DNA of 55,945 bases from Pseudomonas mosselii (GTDB lineage: Bacteria; Pseudomonadota; Gammaproteobacteria; Pseudomonadales; Pseudomonadaceae): contig NZ_QJRP01000030.1 of assembly GCF_003205295.1 (NCBI RefSeq), forward strand, positions 1-55,945, written 5' to 3'. Position numbers and translations under genes: made by a program. Every line of letters begins with the position of its first letter. Positions within the stretch are counted from its first letter, which is position 1. This document shows positions 24,040 to 31,765 of the stretch, one piece after another. A model generated the notes under the pieces. The model made no database searches, had not been told where the DNA came from, and saw nothing but the letters and a program-made list of their open reading frames with translations.

Positions 24040-24825
24040 ATGAAGACGTTCCGCTCCCTGTTCCTGGCCACCCTGTTCTGCGCCACCCCTCTGGCAATGC
24101 CCCTGGCCCAGGCCGACGCGCTGGCCGACATCACCGCCCGCGGCGTGCTCAAGGTTGCCGTGCCCCAGGACTTCCCGCCGTTCGGCTCGGTCGGCCCGGA
24201 CCTCAAGCCCCGCGGCCTGGACATCGACACCGCGCAACTGCTGGCCGACAAGCTTGGCGTCAAGCTGGCCCTGACCCCGGTCAACAGCACCAACCGCATC
24301 CCGTTCCTTACCACCGGCAAGGTCGACCTAGTAATCTCGAGCCTGGGCAAGAACCCCGAGCGCGCCGCGGTGATCGACTTCTCGCGCCCCTATGCGCCGT
24401 TCTACCTGGCGGTGTTCGGCCCGGCCGAGGCACCGGTCGACGCTATCGACGCCCTTGCCGGCAAGACCATCAGCGTCACCCGCGGCGCCATCGAGGATAT
24501 GGAACTGAGCGCCGTGGCGCCCAAGGGCGCGATCATCAAGCGTTTCGAGGACAACAACTCGACCATCGCCGCCTACCTGTCCGGCCAGGTCGAGCTGATC
24601 GCCAGTGGCAGCGTGGTGATGGCCGCCATCGCCGCGAAGAATCCGGCCAAGGTGCCGGTGCTCAAGATCAAGCTCAAGGACTCGCCGGTCTACGTGGGCC
24701 TGGCCAAGAACGAGCCGGCGCTTTTGCAGAAGGTCAACGCCACCCTCGACGCCGCCAGGACTGACGGCAGCCTGAACCGCAACGCCGAGAAGTGGCTCAA
24801 GCAGCCGCTGCCGGCCGATCTCTGA
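24040..24825 (+). CDS. ABC importer periplasmic substrate-binding protein, polar amino acid family (SBP family 3)
   Basis: 261 residues from the ATG at 24040; the frame starts earlier but the signal peptide MKTFRSLFLATLFCATPLAM, ending near AQADA, fixes the start. The mature protein begins with ADITARGVLKVAVPQDFPPF, the standard SBP_3 opening. RGLDIDTAQLLADKLGVKL and VDLVISSLGKNPERAAVIDF are also family blocks, and the latter contains the Arg that usually binds the alpha-carboxylate. Two permeases and an ATPase follow in one operon. The family takes polar amino acids, opines and related organic acids; the quinate/shikimate setting leaves the substrate open. Confidence 0.92.
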   Translation: MKTFRSLFLATLFCATPLAMPLAQADALADITARGVLKVAVPQDFPPFGSVGPDLKPRGLDIDTAQLLADKLGVKLALTPVNSTNRIPFLTTGKVDLVISSLGKNPERAAVIDFSRPYAPFYLAVFGPAEAPVDAIDALAGKTISVTRGAIEDMELSAVAPKGAIIKRFEDNNSTIAAYLSGQVELIASGSVVMAAIAAKNPAKVPVLKIKLKDSPVYVGLAKNEPALLQKVNATLDAARTDGSLNRNAEKWLKQPLPADL

Positions 24826-24836
24826 GCACTTGAGCG

Positions 24837-25502
24837 ATGGCCTATCAATTCGACTTCGCCCCGGTGCTGGCGCAGGGCGACCTGTTGCTGCGGGGCATGC
24901 TGTTCACCCTGGAGCTGACCCTGGTCGGCACCGTGCTCGGGGTCGCCATCGGCGTGCTCGGCGCGCTGACCCGGGCCTGGCACATGCGGCCGTTCGACGC
25001 GCTGTTCGGGCTGTACGTCGAGCTGATCCGCAACACGCCGTTCATCGTCCAGCTGTTCTTCATCTTCTTCGGCCTGCCGGCGCTGGGTGTGCGCCTGAGT
25101 GAATGGCAGGCGGCGGTACTGGCGATGGTGATCAACCTGGGTGCCTACTCGACCGAGATCATCCGCGCCGGCATCCAGGCGATCCCCAAGGGCCAGCTCG
25201 AAGCCTCGGCCGCGCTGGCGTTGAGCCGCTTCGAGGCGTTTCGCCACGTGGTGTTGCAACCGGCCCTGGCCAAGGTTTGGCCAGCGCTGTCGAGCCAGAT
25301 CGTGATCGTCATGCTCGGTTCGGCGGTGTGTTCGCAGATCGCCACCGAAGAGCTGTCGTTCGCTGCCAACTTCATCCAGTCGCGCAATTTCCGCGCCTTC
25401 GAGACCTACCTGTTGACCACGCTGCTGTACCTGCTGATGGCCATCGTCGTGCGCCAGCTGCTGGCCTGGATCGGCCAGCGCCTGTTGATGGGGAGACGCT
25501 GA
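24837..25502 (+). CDS. ABC importer permease, His/Glu/Gln type (first)
   Basis: 221 residues, about five membrane segments. It has the HEQ-family opening GMLFTLELTLVGTVLGVAIG and ELIRNTPFIVQLFFIFFGLP. The coupling loop that contacts the ATPase reads GIQAIPKGQLEASAALALSR (EAA motif). It starts 11 bp after the binding-protein stop and ends directly before the second permease ATG, so translation is probably coupled. Confidence 0.93.
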   Translation: MAYQFDFAPVLAQGDLLLRGMLFTLELTLVGTVLGVAIGVLGALTRAWHMRPFDALFGLYVELIRNTPFIVQLFFIFFGLPALGVRLSEWQAAVLAMVINLGAYSTEIIRAGIQAIPKGQLEASAALALSRFEAFRHVVLQPALAKVWPALSSQIVIVMLGSAVCSQIATEELSFAANFIQSRNFRAFETYLLTTLLYLLMAIVVRQLLAWIGQRLLMGRR

Positions 25503-26150
25503 ATGGACTTCACCTTGTGGGATATCGTGCGCAACCTCATGATCGGGTTGCAGTGGACCTTACTGCTGTCGCTGGTGGCGTTCGCCTGCGGCAGCGTCGC
25601 CGGGCTGTTGCTGCTGGTCGCGCGGGTCAGTGACCGGCCACTGCTGCGTGGCGCCGCGCGCGCGTTCATCGAGCTGTTCCAGGGCACGCCACTGTTGATG
25701 CAGCTGTTCATGGTGTTCTTCGGCATCGCCCTGTTCGGCATCGACGTGTCGGCGTGGATGGCCGCAGCCATCGCCCTGACCTTGTTCACCAGCGCCTTTC
25801 TCGCCGAGATCTGGCGCGGCTGCGTGGAGGCGATCCCGCAGGGCCAGTGGGAGGCCTCCGGCAGCCTGGCCATGAGCCGCCTGGAGCAGTTGCGCCATGT
25901 GATCCTGCCCCAGGCCCTGCGCATCGCCATCGCCCCGACCGTGGGCTTCTCGGTGCAGGTGGTCAAGGGCACCGCGGTCACCTCGATCATCGGTTTCACC
26001 GAGCTGACCAAGACCGGCGGCATGCTGGCCAACGCCACCTTCGAGCCATTTCTGATCTACGGCCTGGTGGCCGTGGGCTACTTCATCCTCTGCTACCCGC
26101 TCTCGCTGAGCGCCCGTTACCTGGAAAGGAGGCTGCATGCCCCTGCTTAG
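25503..26150 (+). CDS. ABC importer permease, His/Glu/Gln type (second)
   Basis: 215 residues with the same fold as its upstream partner: IGLQWTLLLSLVAFACGSVA at the first helix, ELFQGTPLLMQLFMVFFGIA, and the EAA loop CVEAIPQGQWEASGSLAMSR. The start abuts the first permease stop with no gap. Its 3' end overlaps the ATPase gene by 14 bp, indicating tight translational coupling. Confidence 0.93.
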   Translation: MDFTLWDIVRNLMIGLQWTLLLSLVAFACGSVAGLLLLVARVSDRPLLRGAARAFIELFQGTPLLMQLFMVFFGIALFGIDVSAWMAAAIALTLFTSAFLAEIWRGCVEAIPQGQWEASGSLAMSRLEQLRHVILPQALRIAIAPTVGFSVQVVKGTAVTSIIGFTELTKTGGMLANATFEPFLIYGLVAVGYFILCYPLSLSARYLERRLHAPA

Positions 26151-26871
26151 AGTGTCCGCGCTGCACAAGTACTACGGCGACAACCACGTGCTCAAGGGGG
26201 TCGACCTGAGCATCGAGGAGGGCGAGGTGGTGGCCATCATCGGCCGCAGCGGCTCGGGCAAGAGCACCTTCCTGCGCACCCTCAATGGCCTGGAGTCGAT
26301 CAGCGACGGGGTGATCGAGGTGGATGGCGAGTACCTCGACGCCGGCCGTGCCGACCTGCGCGCGCTGCGCCAGAAGGTCGGCATGGTGTTCCAGCAGTTC
26401 AACCTGTTCCCGCACCTGACCGTGGGCGAGAACGTGATGCTGGCGCCCCAGGTGGTGAAGAAGGCTGGCAGGGCCGAGGCACGCCAACTGGCCGAGCGGA
26501 TGCTCGAGCGGGTAGGGCTGGGCGACAAGATTGATGCCTACCCCGACCGCCTTTCCGGCGGGCAGCAGCAGCGGGTCGCCATCGCCCGGGCGCTGGCCAT
26601 GTCGCCCAAGGTGCTGCTGTGCGACGAGATCACCTCGGCGCTGGACCCGGAGCTGGTCAATGAGGTGCTGGGCGTGGTGCGCCAGTTGGCGAAGGAGGGC
26701 ATGACCCTGGTCATGGTCACCCACGAGATGCGCTTCGCCCGCGAGGTGGGCGACAAGCTGGTGTTCATGCACCAGGGCAAGGTGCACGAGACCGGCAACC
26801 CACGCGAAGTGTTCGCCGCGCCGCGCACGGCGGAACTGGCCAACTTCATCGGTGCGGTGGTGGGGACCTGA
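26137..26871 (+). CDS. ABC importer ATPase, polar amino acid type
   Basis: 244 residues. Walker A is GRSGSGKST, the Q-loop MVFQQFNLFPHLTV, the signature LSGGQQQRVAIARAL and Walker B VLLCDEITSALDPE, followed by the switch histidine in MVTHEMRFAREVGD. All catalytic residues are present. The best match is the GlnQ/HisP group. The start codon lies inside the upstream permease gene (14-bp overlap), with GGAAAGGAGG before it. It is the last gene of the FadR-controlled operon. Confidence 0.95.
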   Translation: MPLLRVSALHKYYGDNHVLKGVDLSIEEGEVVAIIGRSGSGKSTFLRTLNGLESISDGVIEVDGEYLDAGRADLRALRQKVGMVFQQFNLFPHLTVGENVMLAPQVVKKAGRAEARQLAERMLERVGLGDKIDAYPDRLSGGQQQRVAIARALAMSPKVLLCDEITSALDPELVNEVLGVVRQLAKEGMTLVMVTHEMRFAREVGDKLVFMHQGKVHETGNPREVFAAPRTAELANFIGAVVGT

Positions 26872-26923
26872 GGGCTGCATCGCTTCGCTGCGCAGCAGCC
26901 CAGATTGCGCAAGCGCGGGCTTG

Positions 26924-27769
26924 CTAGAGGCTGGCGAAGTGCGCCTGCATGCGCTCGGCATCGGCCGGGCGCCCGCTGAACAGCTCGAATGCCTTGACCG
27001 CCTGGAACACTGCCATGGTGCCACCGTCCAGGGTGCGGCAGCCCAGGGCCCGGGCATGGCGCAGCAGCTCGGTCTCCAGGGGGAAGTAGATGATCTCCGC
27101 CACCCACAGCCGTGGGTGCAGCAGCGCGGGCGGCAAGGGGGTACCGGGCAGCTTGGCCATGCCCACGGGCGTGGTGTTGACCAGGCCATCTGCGTCGGCC
27201 ACCGCGCTGGCCAGGTCCTCGCCGAGCACGGCGCGACCGGCGCCGAAACGCTGGGTGAGATTGTCCACCAGCGCCCGGGCGCGGGTCTGGTCCACTTCGA
27301 ACAACTGCAAGCGCTCGACACCTTCGGCCAGCAGCGCATGGGCCACCGCCGCGCCGGCGCCGCCGGCGCCCAGCTGCACCACCTGGCGCCGGGCGACGCC
27401 AGGCAGGCCGCGCCGCAAGCCTTCGGCGAAGCCCAGGCAGTCGGTGTTGTGGCCCACCCGCCGGCCATCGCGCAGCACCACTGTGTTCACCGCGCCGATG
27501 CCGCGGGCTTCGTCCGACAGCGCGTCGAGCAGCGGCAGGATCGCCTGCTTGAACGGGAAGGTGATGTTGAGCCCGGTGAAACCGGTGCGCTCGGCGGCAT
27601 CGAGCAGCGCGGGCAGGGCGCTGTCGTCCAGGCCCAGCTGGTCGGCGTCGATCAGCCGGTACAGGTAGCGCAGCGCCTGGGCGTCGCCTTCACGCTCGTG
27701 CAGCGCCGGGGTGCGCGAGGCCTGGATGCCGCGGCCGATGAGGCCGGCGAGGATGCCCGGGCCATTCAT
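26924..27769 (-). CDS. Shikimate dehydrogenase family protein (AroE-like catabolic paralogue)
   Basis: 281 residues. Substrate-site residues are present: the Ser/Thr pair in IQASRTPALHE, catalytic Lys74 (NITFPFKQ) and Asp110 (GHNTDCLGF). The nucleotide-binding loop is QLGAGGAGAAVAHALL. It begins GLIGRGIQASRTP rather than the FGNPIAHSKSP of biosynthetic AroE, so it is a paralogue. It overlaps the aroQ stop by four bases (ATGA), forming an operon. In this setting it would oxidise shikimate (or quinate) to the 3-dehydro acid for QuiC. The cofactor preference, NAD or NADP, cannot be settled by eye. Confidence 0.9.
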   Translation of the reverse strand: MNGPGILAGLIGRGIQASRTPALHEREGDAQALRYLYRLIDADQLGLDDSALPALLDAAERTGFTGLNITFPFKQAILPLLDALSDEARGIGAVNTVVLRDGRRVGHNTDCLGFAEGLRRGLPGVARRQVVQLGAGGAGAAVAHALLAEGVERLQLFEVDQTRARALVDNLTQRFGAGRAVLGEDLASAVADADGLVNTTPVGMAKLPGTPLPPALLHPRLWVAEIIYFPLETELLRHARALGCRTLDGGTMAVFQAVKAFELFSGRPADAERMQAHFASL

Positions 27770-28215
27770 GCCGCGTGCTCGCGCAGGTGTTCGCTGAAGT
27801 AGCCCAGGGCCATGCGGTAGCCTTGGCTGCCCAGGCCGCAGATCACCCCCACGGCGATGCTGGAGACGAACGACAGGTGACGGAACGGCTCGCGCTTGTG
27901 CACGTTGGACAGGTGCACCTCGATCACCGGCAGTTCGCTGGCCACCAGGGCGTCGCGGATGGCCACCGAGGTGTGGGTCCAGGCGGCGGGGTTGATCAGG
28001 ATGCCGTGGCAGCGGCTGCGGGCGGCATGTATCCAGTCGAGCAGCTCGCCTTCATGGTTGGTCTGGCGGAACTCCAGTTCCAGGCCCAGTTCGGCGGCGC
28101 TGGCGGCGCACAGGCGGGCCAGGTCGGCAAGGGTTTCATGGCCGTACTGGGCGGGTTCGCGGGTGCCCAGCAGGTTAAGGTTGGGGCCGTTGAGCACGAG
28201 GATTCGGGGTGTCAT
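27766..28215 (-). CDS. aroQ: Type II 3-dehydroquinate dehydratase
   Basis: 149 residues from the ATG at 28215; upstream in-frame codons have no support. The family blocks are complete: ILVLNGPNLNLLGTRE with the catalytic Tyr in AQYG, FRQTNHEGELLDWIHAA, INPAAWTHTSVAIRDAL with the catalytic His in HTS, and EVHLSNVHKREPFRHLS. It dehydrates 3-dehydroquinate to 3-dehydroshikimate as a dodecamer in the cytoplasm. It is the first gene of a two-gene operon with the AroE paralogue, under a site shared with quiC, so it is a catabolic copy rather than the biosynthetic one. Confidence 0.95.
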   Translation of the reverse strand: MTPRILVLNGPNLNLLGTREPAQYGHETLADLARLCAASAAELGLELEFRQTNHEGELLDWIHAARSRCHGILINPAAWTHTSVAIRDALVASELPVIEVHLSNVHKREPFRHLSFVSSIAVGVICGLGSQGYRMALGYFSEHLREHAA

Positions 28216-28253
28216 GACGGGGCATCGCCTTGTTGTTATTGGATGCGATGATA

Positions 28254-28274
28254 TTTGTACTATCTGGTTAGTTT
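28254..28274 (-). promoter_or_regulatory. Candidate pathway operator/promoter upstream of aroQ
   Basis: On the minus strand AAACTAAC-N6-GTACAAA, matching 20195-20215 in 15 of 21 positions. TTGACC just upstream and the internal TACAAA, 16 bp apart, could form the aroQ promoter. It ends 38 bp before the aroQ ATG. Inferred. Confidence 0.55.
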
Positions 28275-28429
28275 GGTCAAATCCATACTGTCGAAAACGG
28301 GCGATTATCGGACCTCGCCCACGACAGTCACCGACAAAGGCAATAAAAAACACCGCAACCATGCCCGAGCAAATCAGTCGGCTAAGCTTGATCCCGCAGG
28401 CGCACGCAATGTCCAACACGGGAGAGCAC

Positions 28430-30004
28430 ATGAACATCACCAAAACGCCCAGGTGGGCAGTCGCGGTACTGGTCCTGGCCCTGGGCCTTCACGCCCACGC
28501 CGCCGACAGCAAGCGGGTCGATGTGCTGCTGGTGGGCGGCGGCATCATGAGTTCCACGCTGGCGGTCTGGCTCAACGAGCTGGAACCGGGCTGGAAGATG
28601 GAGATGGTCGAGCGCCTGGACAAGGTCGCCGAGGAAAGCTCCAACGGCTGGAACAACGCCGGGACCGGCCACTCGGCGCTGGCCGAGCTCAACTACACCC
28701 CGGAGAAGGACGGCAAGATCGACATCAGCAAGGCGGTGGAGATCAACGAGTCGTTCCAGGTCACCCGCCAGTTCCTGGCCTGGCAGGTCAAGCAGGGCGT
28801 GCTGAAGAACCCCCGCTCGTTCATCAACACCACGCCGCACATGAGCTTCGTCTGGGGCGACGACAACATCCGCTTCCTCAAGAAACGCTACGAGGCGCTG
28901 CAGGCCAGCCCGCTGTTCAAGCCCATGCAGTATTCCGAGGACCACGCGCAGATCGCCAAGTGGGTGCCGCTGATGATGGAAGGGCGCGACCCCAACCAGA
29001 AGCTCGCCGTCACCTGGACGCCCATCGGCACCGACGTCAACTTCGGCGAGATCACCCGCCAGTACGTGGGCTACCTGCAGACCCGACCGAACTTCGACCT
29101 CAAGCTGTCCAGCGAGGTGCAGGACATCACTCGCAACGATGACGGCAGCTGGCACGTCGAATACAAGAACCTCAAGGATGGCAGCACCTCGACCACCGAC
29201 GCGAAATTCCTGTTCATCGGTGCCGGCGGCGCCGCGCTGCCGTTGCTGCAGAAGTCCGGCATCGACGAGGCCAAGGACTATGCCGGCTTCCCGGTGGGCG
29301 GCTCGTTCCTGGTCACCGACAACCCGGCCATCGCCCAGCGCCACATGGCCAAGGCCTACGGCATCGCCGCCACCGGCGCGCCGCCGATGTCGGTGCCGCA
29401 CCTGGACACCCGGGTGCTCGACGGCAAGCGCATGATCCTGTTCGGGCCGTTCGCGACCTTCTCCACCAAGTTCCTCAAGGAGGGTTCGCTGCTCGACCTG
29501 TTCGCCAGCATGTCGCTGCACAACACCTGGCCGATGGTGCGGGTCGGGGTTCGCGAGTTCGACCTGGTGCAGTACCTGATCGGCCAGCTGATGCAGTCCG
29601 ACGATGACCGCTTTGCCGCCCTGCAGACCTACTTCCCCGAGGCGAAGAAGGCAGACTGGCGTCTGTGGCAGGCCGGCCAGCGTGTGCAGATCATCAAGAA
29701 GGACGAGAACCAGGGCGGGGTGCTGAAGCTGGGCACCGAAGTGGTGACGTCCAAAGACGGCAGCATCGCCGGGTTGCTCGGCGCCTCGCCGGGCGCCTCG
29801 ACCGCGCCGCCGATCATGCTCGACCTGCTGAACAAGGTATTCAAGGACAAGGTGGCGACGCCCGAGTGGCAGGCGAAGATCAAGCAGATCATTCCGTCCT
29901 ATGGCATCCGCCTGAACGAGCACCCGGACAAGGTCCAGCAAGAGTGGGCCTACACCAGCGAGGTCCTGCAACTGGCGACGCCCAGCGAGGTCGCCGCGCC
30001 CTGA
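28430..30004 (+). CDS. mqo: Malate:quinone oxidoreductase with N-terminal signal/anchor
   Basis: 524 residues from the ATG at 28430, with GGAGAG four bases upstream; the open frame extends far left but overlaps aroQ. Residues 1-25 (MNITKTPRWAVAVLVLALGL then HAHAAD) form a signal- or anchor-like segment, as in other Pseudomonas Mqo proteins. The FAD motif VDVLLVGGGIMSSTLAVWLN follows, with NGWNNAGTGHSALAELNY and MSFVWGD as family markers. It oxidises malate to oxaloacetate and passes electrons to quinone. It diverges from aroQ across 214 bp. Pseudomonas genomes often hold more than one mqo; this copy's place beside aromatic catabolism is unexplained. Confidence 0.95.
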   Translation: MNITKTPRWAVAVLVLALGLHAHAADSKRVDVLLVGGGIMSSTLAVWLNELEPGWKMEMVERLDKVAEESSNGWNNAGTGHSALAELNYTPEKDGKIDISKAVEINESFQVTRQFLAWQVKQGVLKNPRSFINTTPHMSFVWGDDNIRFLKKRYEALQASPLFKPMQYSEDHAQIAKWVPLMMEGRDPNQKLAVTWTPIGTDVNFGEITRQYVGYLQTRPNFDLKLSSEVQDITRNDDGSWHVEYKNLKDGSTSTTDAKFLFIGAGGAALPLLQKSGIDEAKDYAGFPVGGSFLVTDNPAIAQRHMAKAYGIAATGAPPMSVPHLDTRVLDGKRMILFGPFATFSTKFLKEGSLLDLFASMSLHNTWPMVRVGVREFDLVQYLIGQLMQSDDDRFAALQTYFPEAKKADWRLWQAGQRVQIIKKDENQGGVLKLGTEVVTSKDGSIAGLLGASPGASTAPPIMLDLLNKVFKDKVATPEWQAKIKQIIPSYGIRLNEHPDKVQQEWAYTSEVLQLATPSEVAAP

Positions 30005-30354
30005 GGGCCCGGCCATGACCCACCGGCCACTGTGAAGTGGCCGGCACTGGCACAATCTTTTTTCTCTCCCTGGCCAAACTCCCGAGTGCCTGATCCGCCA
30101 TCCTCCGGACCGCCCCCTCCCGTACTGTCTGCGCTGACTCCTGACCAGCCCGCCGCAAGCCCGCAAGCCGCCCTCCGACACCCGAGCTTTTCCCCGCCGA
30201 ACTCCCGATGTTTTTTCCTTTGGCTGTCACCACAAGCTGCGAATGTTGCCTCCGTGGACAGGCCGCCAGCCCCTCTGGATCAGGGGATGCGGCCTGTGGC
30301 CACAGCAATGCGCGACCCACTCAACGTACGAACACGACGATAGGAGATTGCTTC
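30005..30354. other. 350-bp gap between mqo and the phosphate-binding protein gene
   Basis: No gene supported. It holds a perfect 8-bp stem hairpin (CCGGCCAC 30023-30030, GTGGCCGG 30037-30044) followed after 12 bases by a T-run at 30057-30063, possibly the mqo terminator. A weak Pho-box-like pair TTTTCCT-N4-CTGTCAC lies at 30213-30230 (10 of 14 positions matching CTGTCAT repeats). The last bases carry TAGGAG before the next start. Confidence 0.5.
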
Positions 30355-31500
30355 ATGTTTAAGCGTACTGTGATCGCCGCCTCCCTGGTGGCTGCTACCC
30401 TGGCTTCGGCCCAATCCATGGCTGCTGTTGTCGGTGGCGGCGCCACCCTGCCTGAGCCGCTGTACAACGGCAACGCCACCTGGGAAGGCATCCTGCCAAG
30501 CGGCTTCAGCTACACCGGCGTGGGCAGCGGCGGTGGCAAGACCGCTTTCCTGACCAACGCCCCTGCATCGATCAACCAGCCGGCCGGCACCAACGTCGAC
30601 TTCGCCGGTTCCGACTCGGTACTGAGCGCCAGCGAACTGTCGACCTACGACAGCAGCCGCGCCGCCACCTGGGGCAAACTGATCCAGATCCCGGCCGTCG
30701 GCACCACCGTCACCATCCCTTACCACCGCAATGGTGTCAGCGATCTGCAGGTCAACGCTTCGCAGCTGTGCGGCGTGTTCTCCGGCAGCATCTCCACCTG
30801 GGGCCAACTGCTCGGCACCGCCGACACCACCCCGATCAAGGTGATCTACCGCAACGGCAGCAGCGGCACCACCGAGCTGCTGGCGCGCTTCCTCAACGAC
30901 AGCTGCCCGACCGCCTTCTCGGTCAGCAGCACCTTCACCAGCGCCAACGTCGGTACCGAGCCGAGCACCTGGCAGGGCGTGGCTGGCAGCGCCGACGTGA
31001 TCAATGCCGTCAACGCCACCGACGGCGCCATCGGCTACGTCAGCCCTGACTTCGTCGATACCGCCAACAATGCCCAGGTGGCCCGTGTCAGCAAGCTGGC
31101 CAGTGGCACCGCCGTGCTGCCGACCGTCGACAACGCCCAGGCCGCCCTGGCCAGCGCCACCGCCCCGACCGCCAACCGCGCCAACCCGGCCAGCTGGGCT
31201 GTCACCTTCGGCCGTGGCGCCAGCGACAAGCCGGTGCCGACCACTGGCTATCCGATCGTCGGCTACACCAACCTGCTGGTTGGCCAGTGCTACAAGGACG
31301 CCGCCGACGCCACCGCTATCCGTGGCTTCCTCAACGACCTGTACAGCGGCAACCACGACCTGGCCATCGGCATTCACTCCTTTGTGCCGGTTCCGGGCGC
31401 CTTCGCCGATGAAATCAAGAAAGCCTTCCTGACCAACGCAGGCAACGAAGGCCTGGATATCGCCAACACCAACGTGTGCAACGGTATCGGTCGCTCGTAA
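30355..31500 (+). CDS. Secreted PstS/DING-type phosphate-binding protein
   Basis: 381 residues from the ATG at 30355 (TAGGAG upstream). Signal peptide 1-23 ends SMAA before VVGGGATLPEPLYNG, which parallels the DINGGGATLP start that names DING proteins. The phosphate-binding loop is recognisable in RNGSSGTTELLARF, with DFAGSDSVLS as the second contact. Relatives include high-affinity phosphate binders and the LapA/UxpB group of extracellular proteins linked to type II secretion. It directly precedes the giant TpsA exoprotein gene, as a lapA-type gene precedes pdtA in P. aeruginosa by my recollection. Binding of phosphate is likely; enzymatic activity is unproven. A terminator follows. Confidence 0.88.
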   Translation: MFKRTVIAASLVAATLASAQSMAAVVGGGATLPEPLYNGNATWEGILPSGFSYTGVGSGGGKTAFLTNAPASINQPAGTNVDFAGSDSVLSASELSTYDSSRAATWGKLIQIPAVGTTVTIPYHRNGVSDLQVNASQLCGVFSGSISTWGQLLGTADTTPIKVIYRNGSSGTTELLARFLNDSCPTAFSVSSTFTSANVGTEPSTWQGVAGSADVINAVNATDGAIGYVSPDFVDTANNAQVARVSKLASGTAVLPTVDNAQAALASATAPTANRANPASWAVTFGRGASDKPVPTTGYPIVGYTNLLVGQCYKDAADATAIRGFLNDLYSGNHDLAIGIHSFVPVPGAFADEIKKAFLTNAGNEGLDIANTNVCNGIGRS

Positions 31501-31509
31501 CAGGCAAAA

Positions 31510-31581
31510 CCCCGGTGGCCCGCGTCCTCGGGCGTGGGCATGGGCCCTGGCGGCACCTGTGGGTGACGCCGGGGCTTTTTT
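31510..31581 (+). terminator. Terminator after the phosphate-binding protein gene
   Basis: CCCCGG (31510-31515) pairs with CCGGGG (31569-31574) around a GC-rich, internally structured region, followed by six T residues (31576-31581). It separates this gene from the TpsA gene at 31766, so the two have separate transcription signals. Confidence 0.7.
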
Positions 31582-31765
31582 CATTTTGCGTCGACCAGGC
31601 AGCACGAGCACCGGCATTGCGTCGGGTGCAGGCGGTCGCCATACCCCAGCTCCATGAACTTTGCATGACAAAGCTTCGGTCCCCCTGCGGCCGAAGCGCC
31701 TTATGGCAAAGCGGCATCACGACCGCCATCCCCTGATCTCGAGAACCAGCACAAGGAACCCTGCG

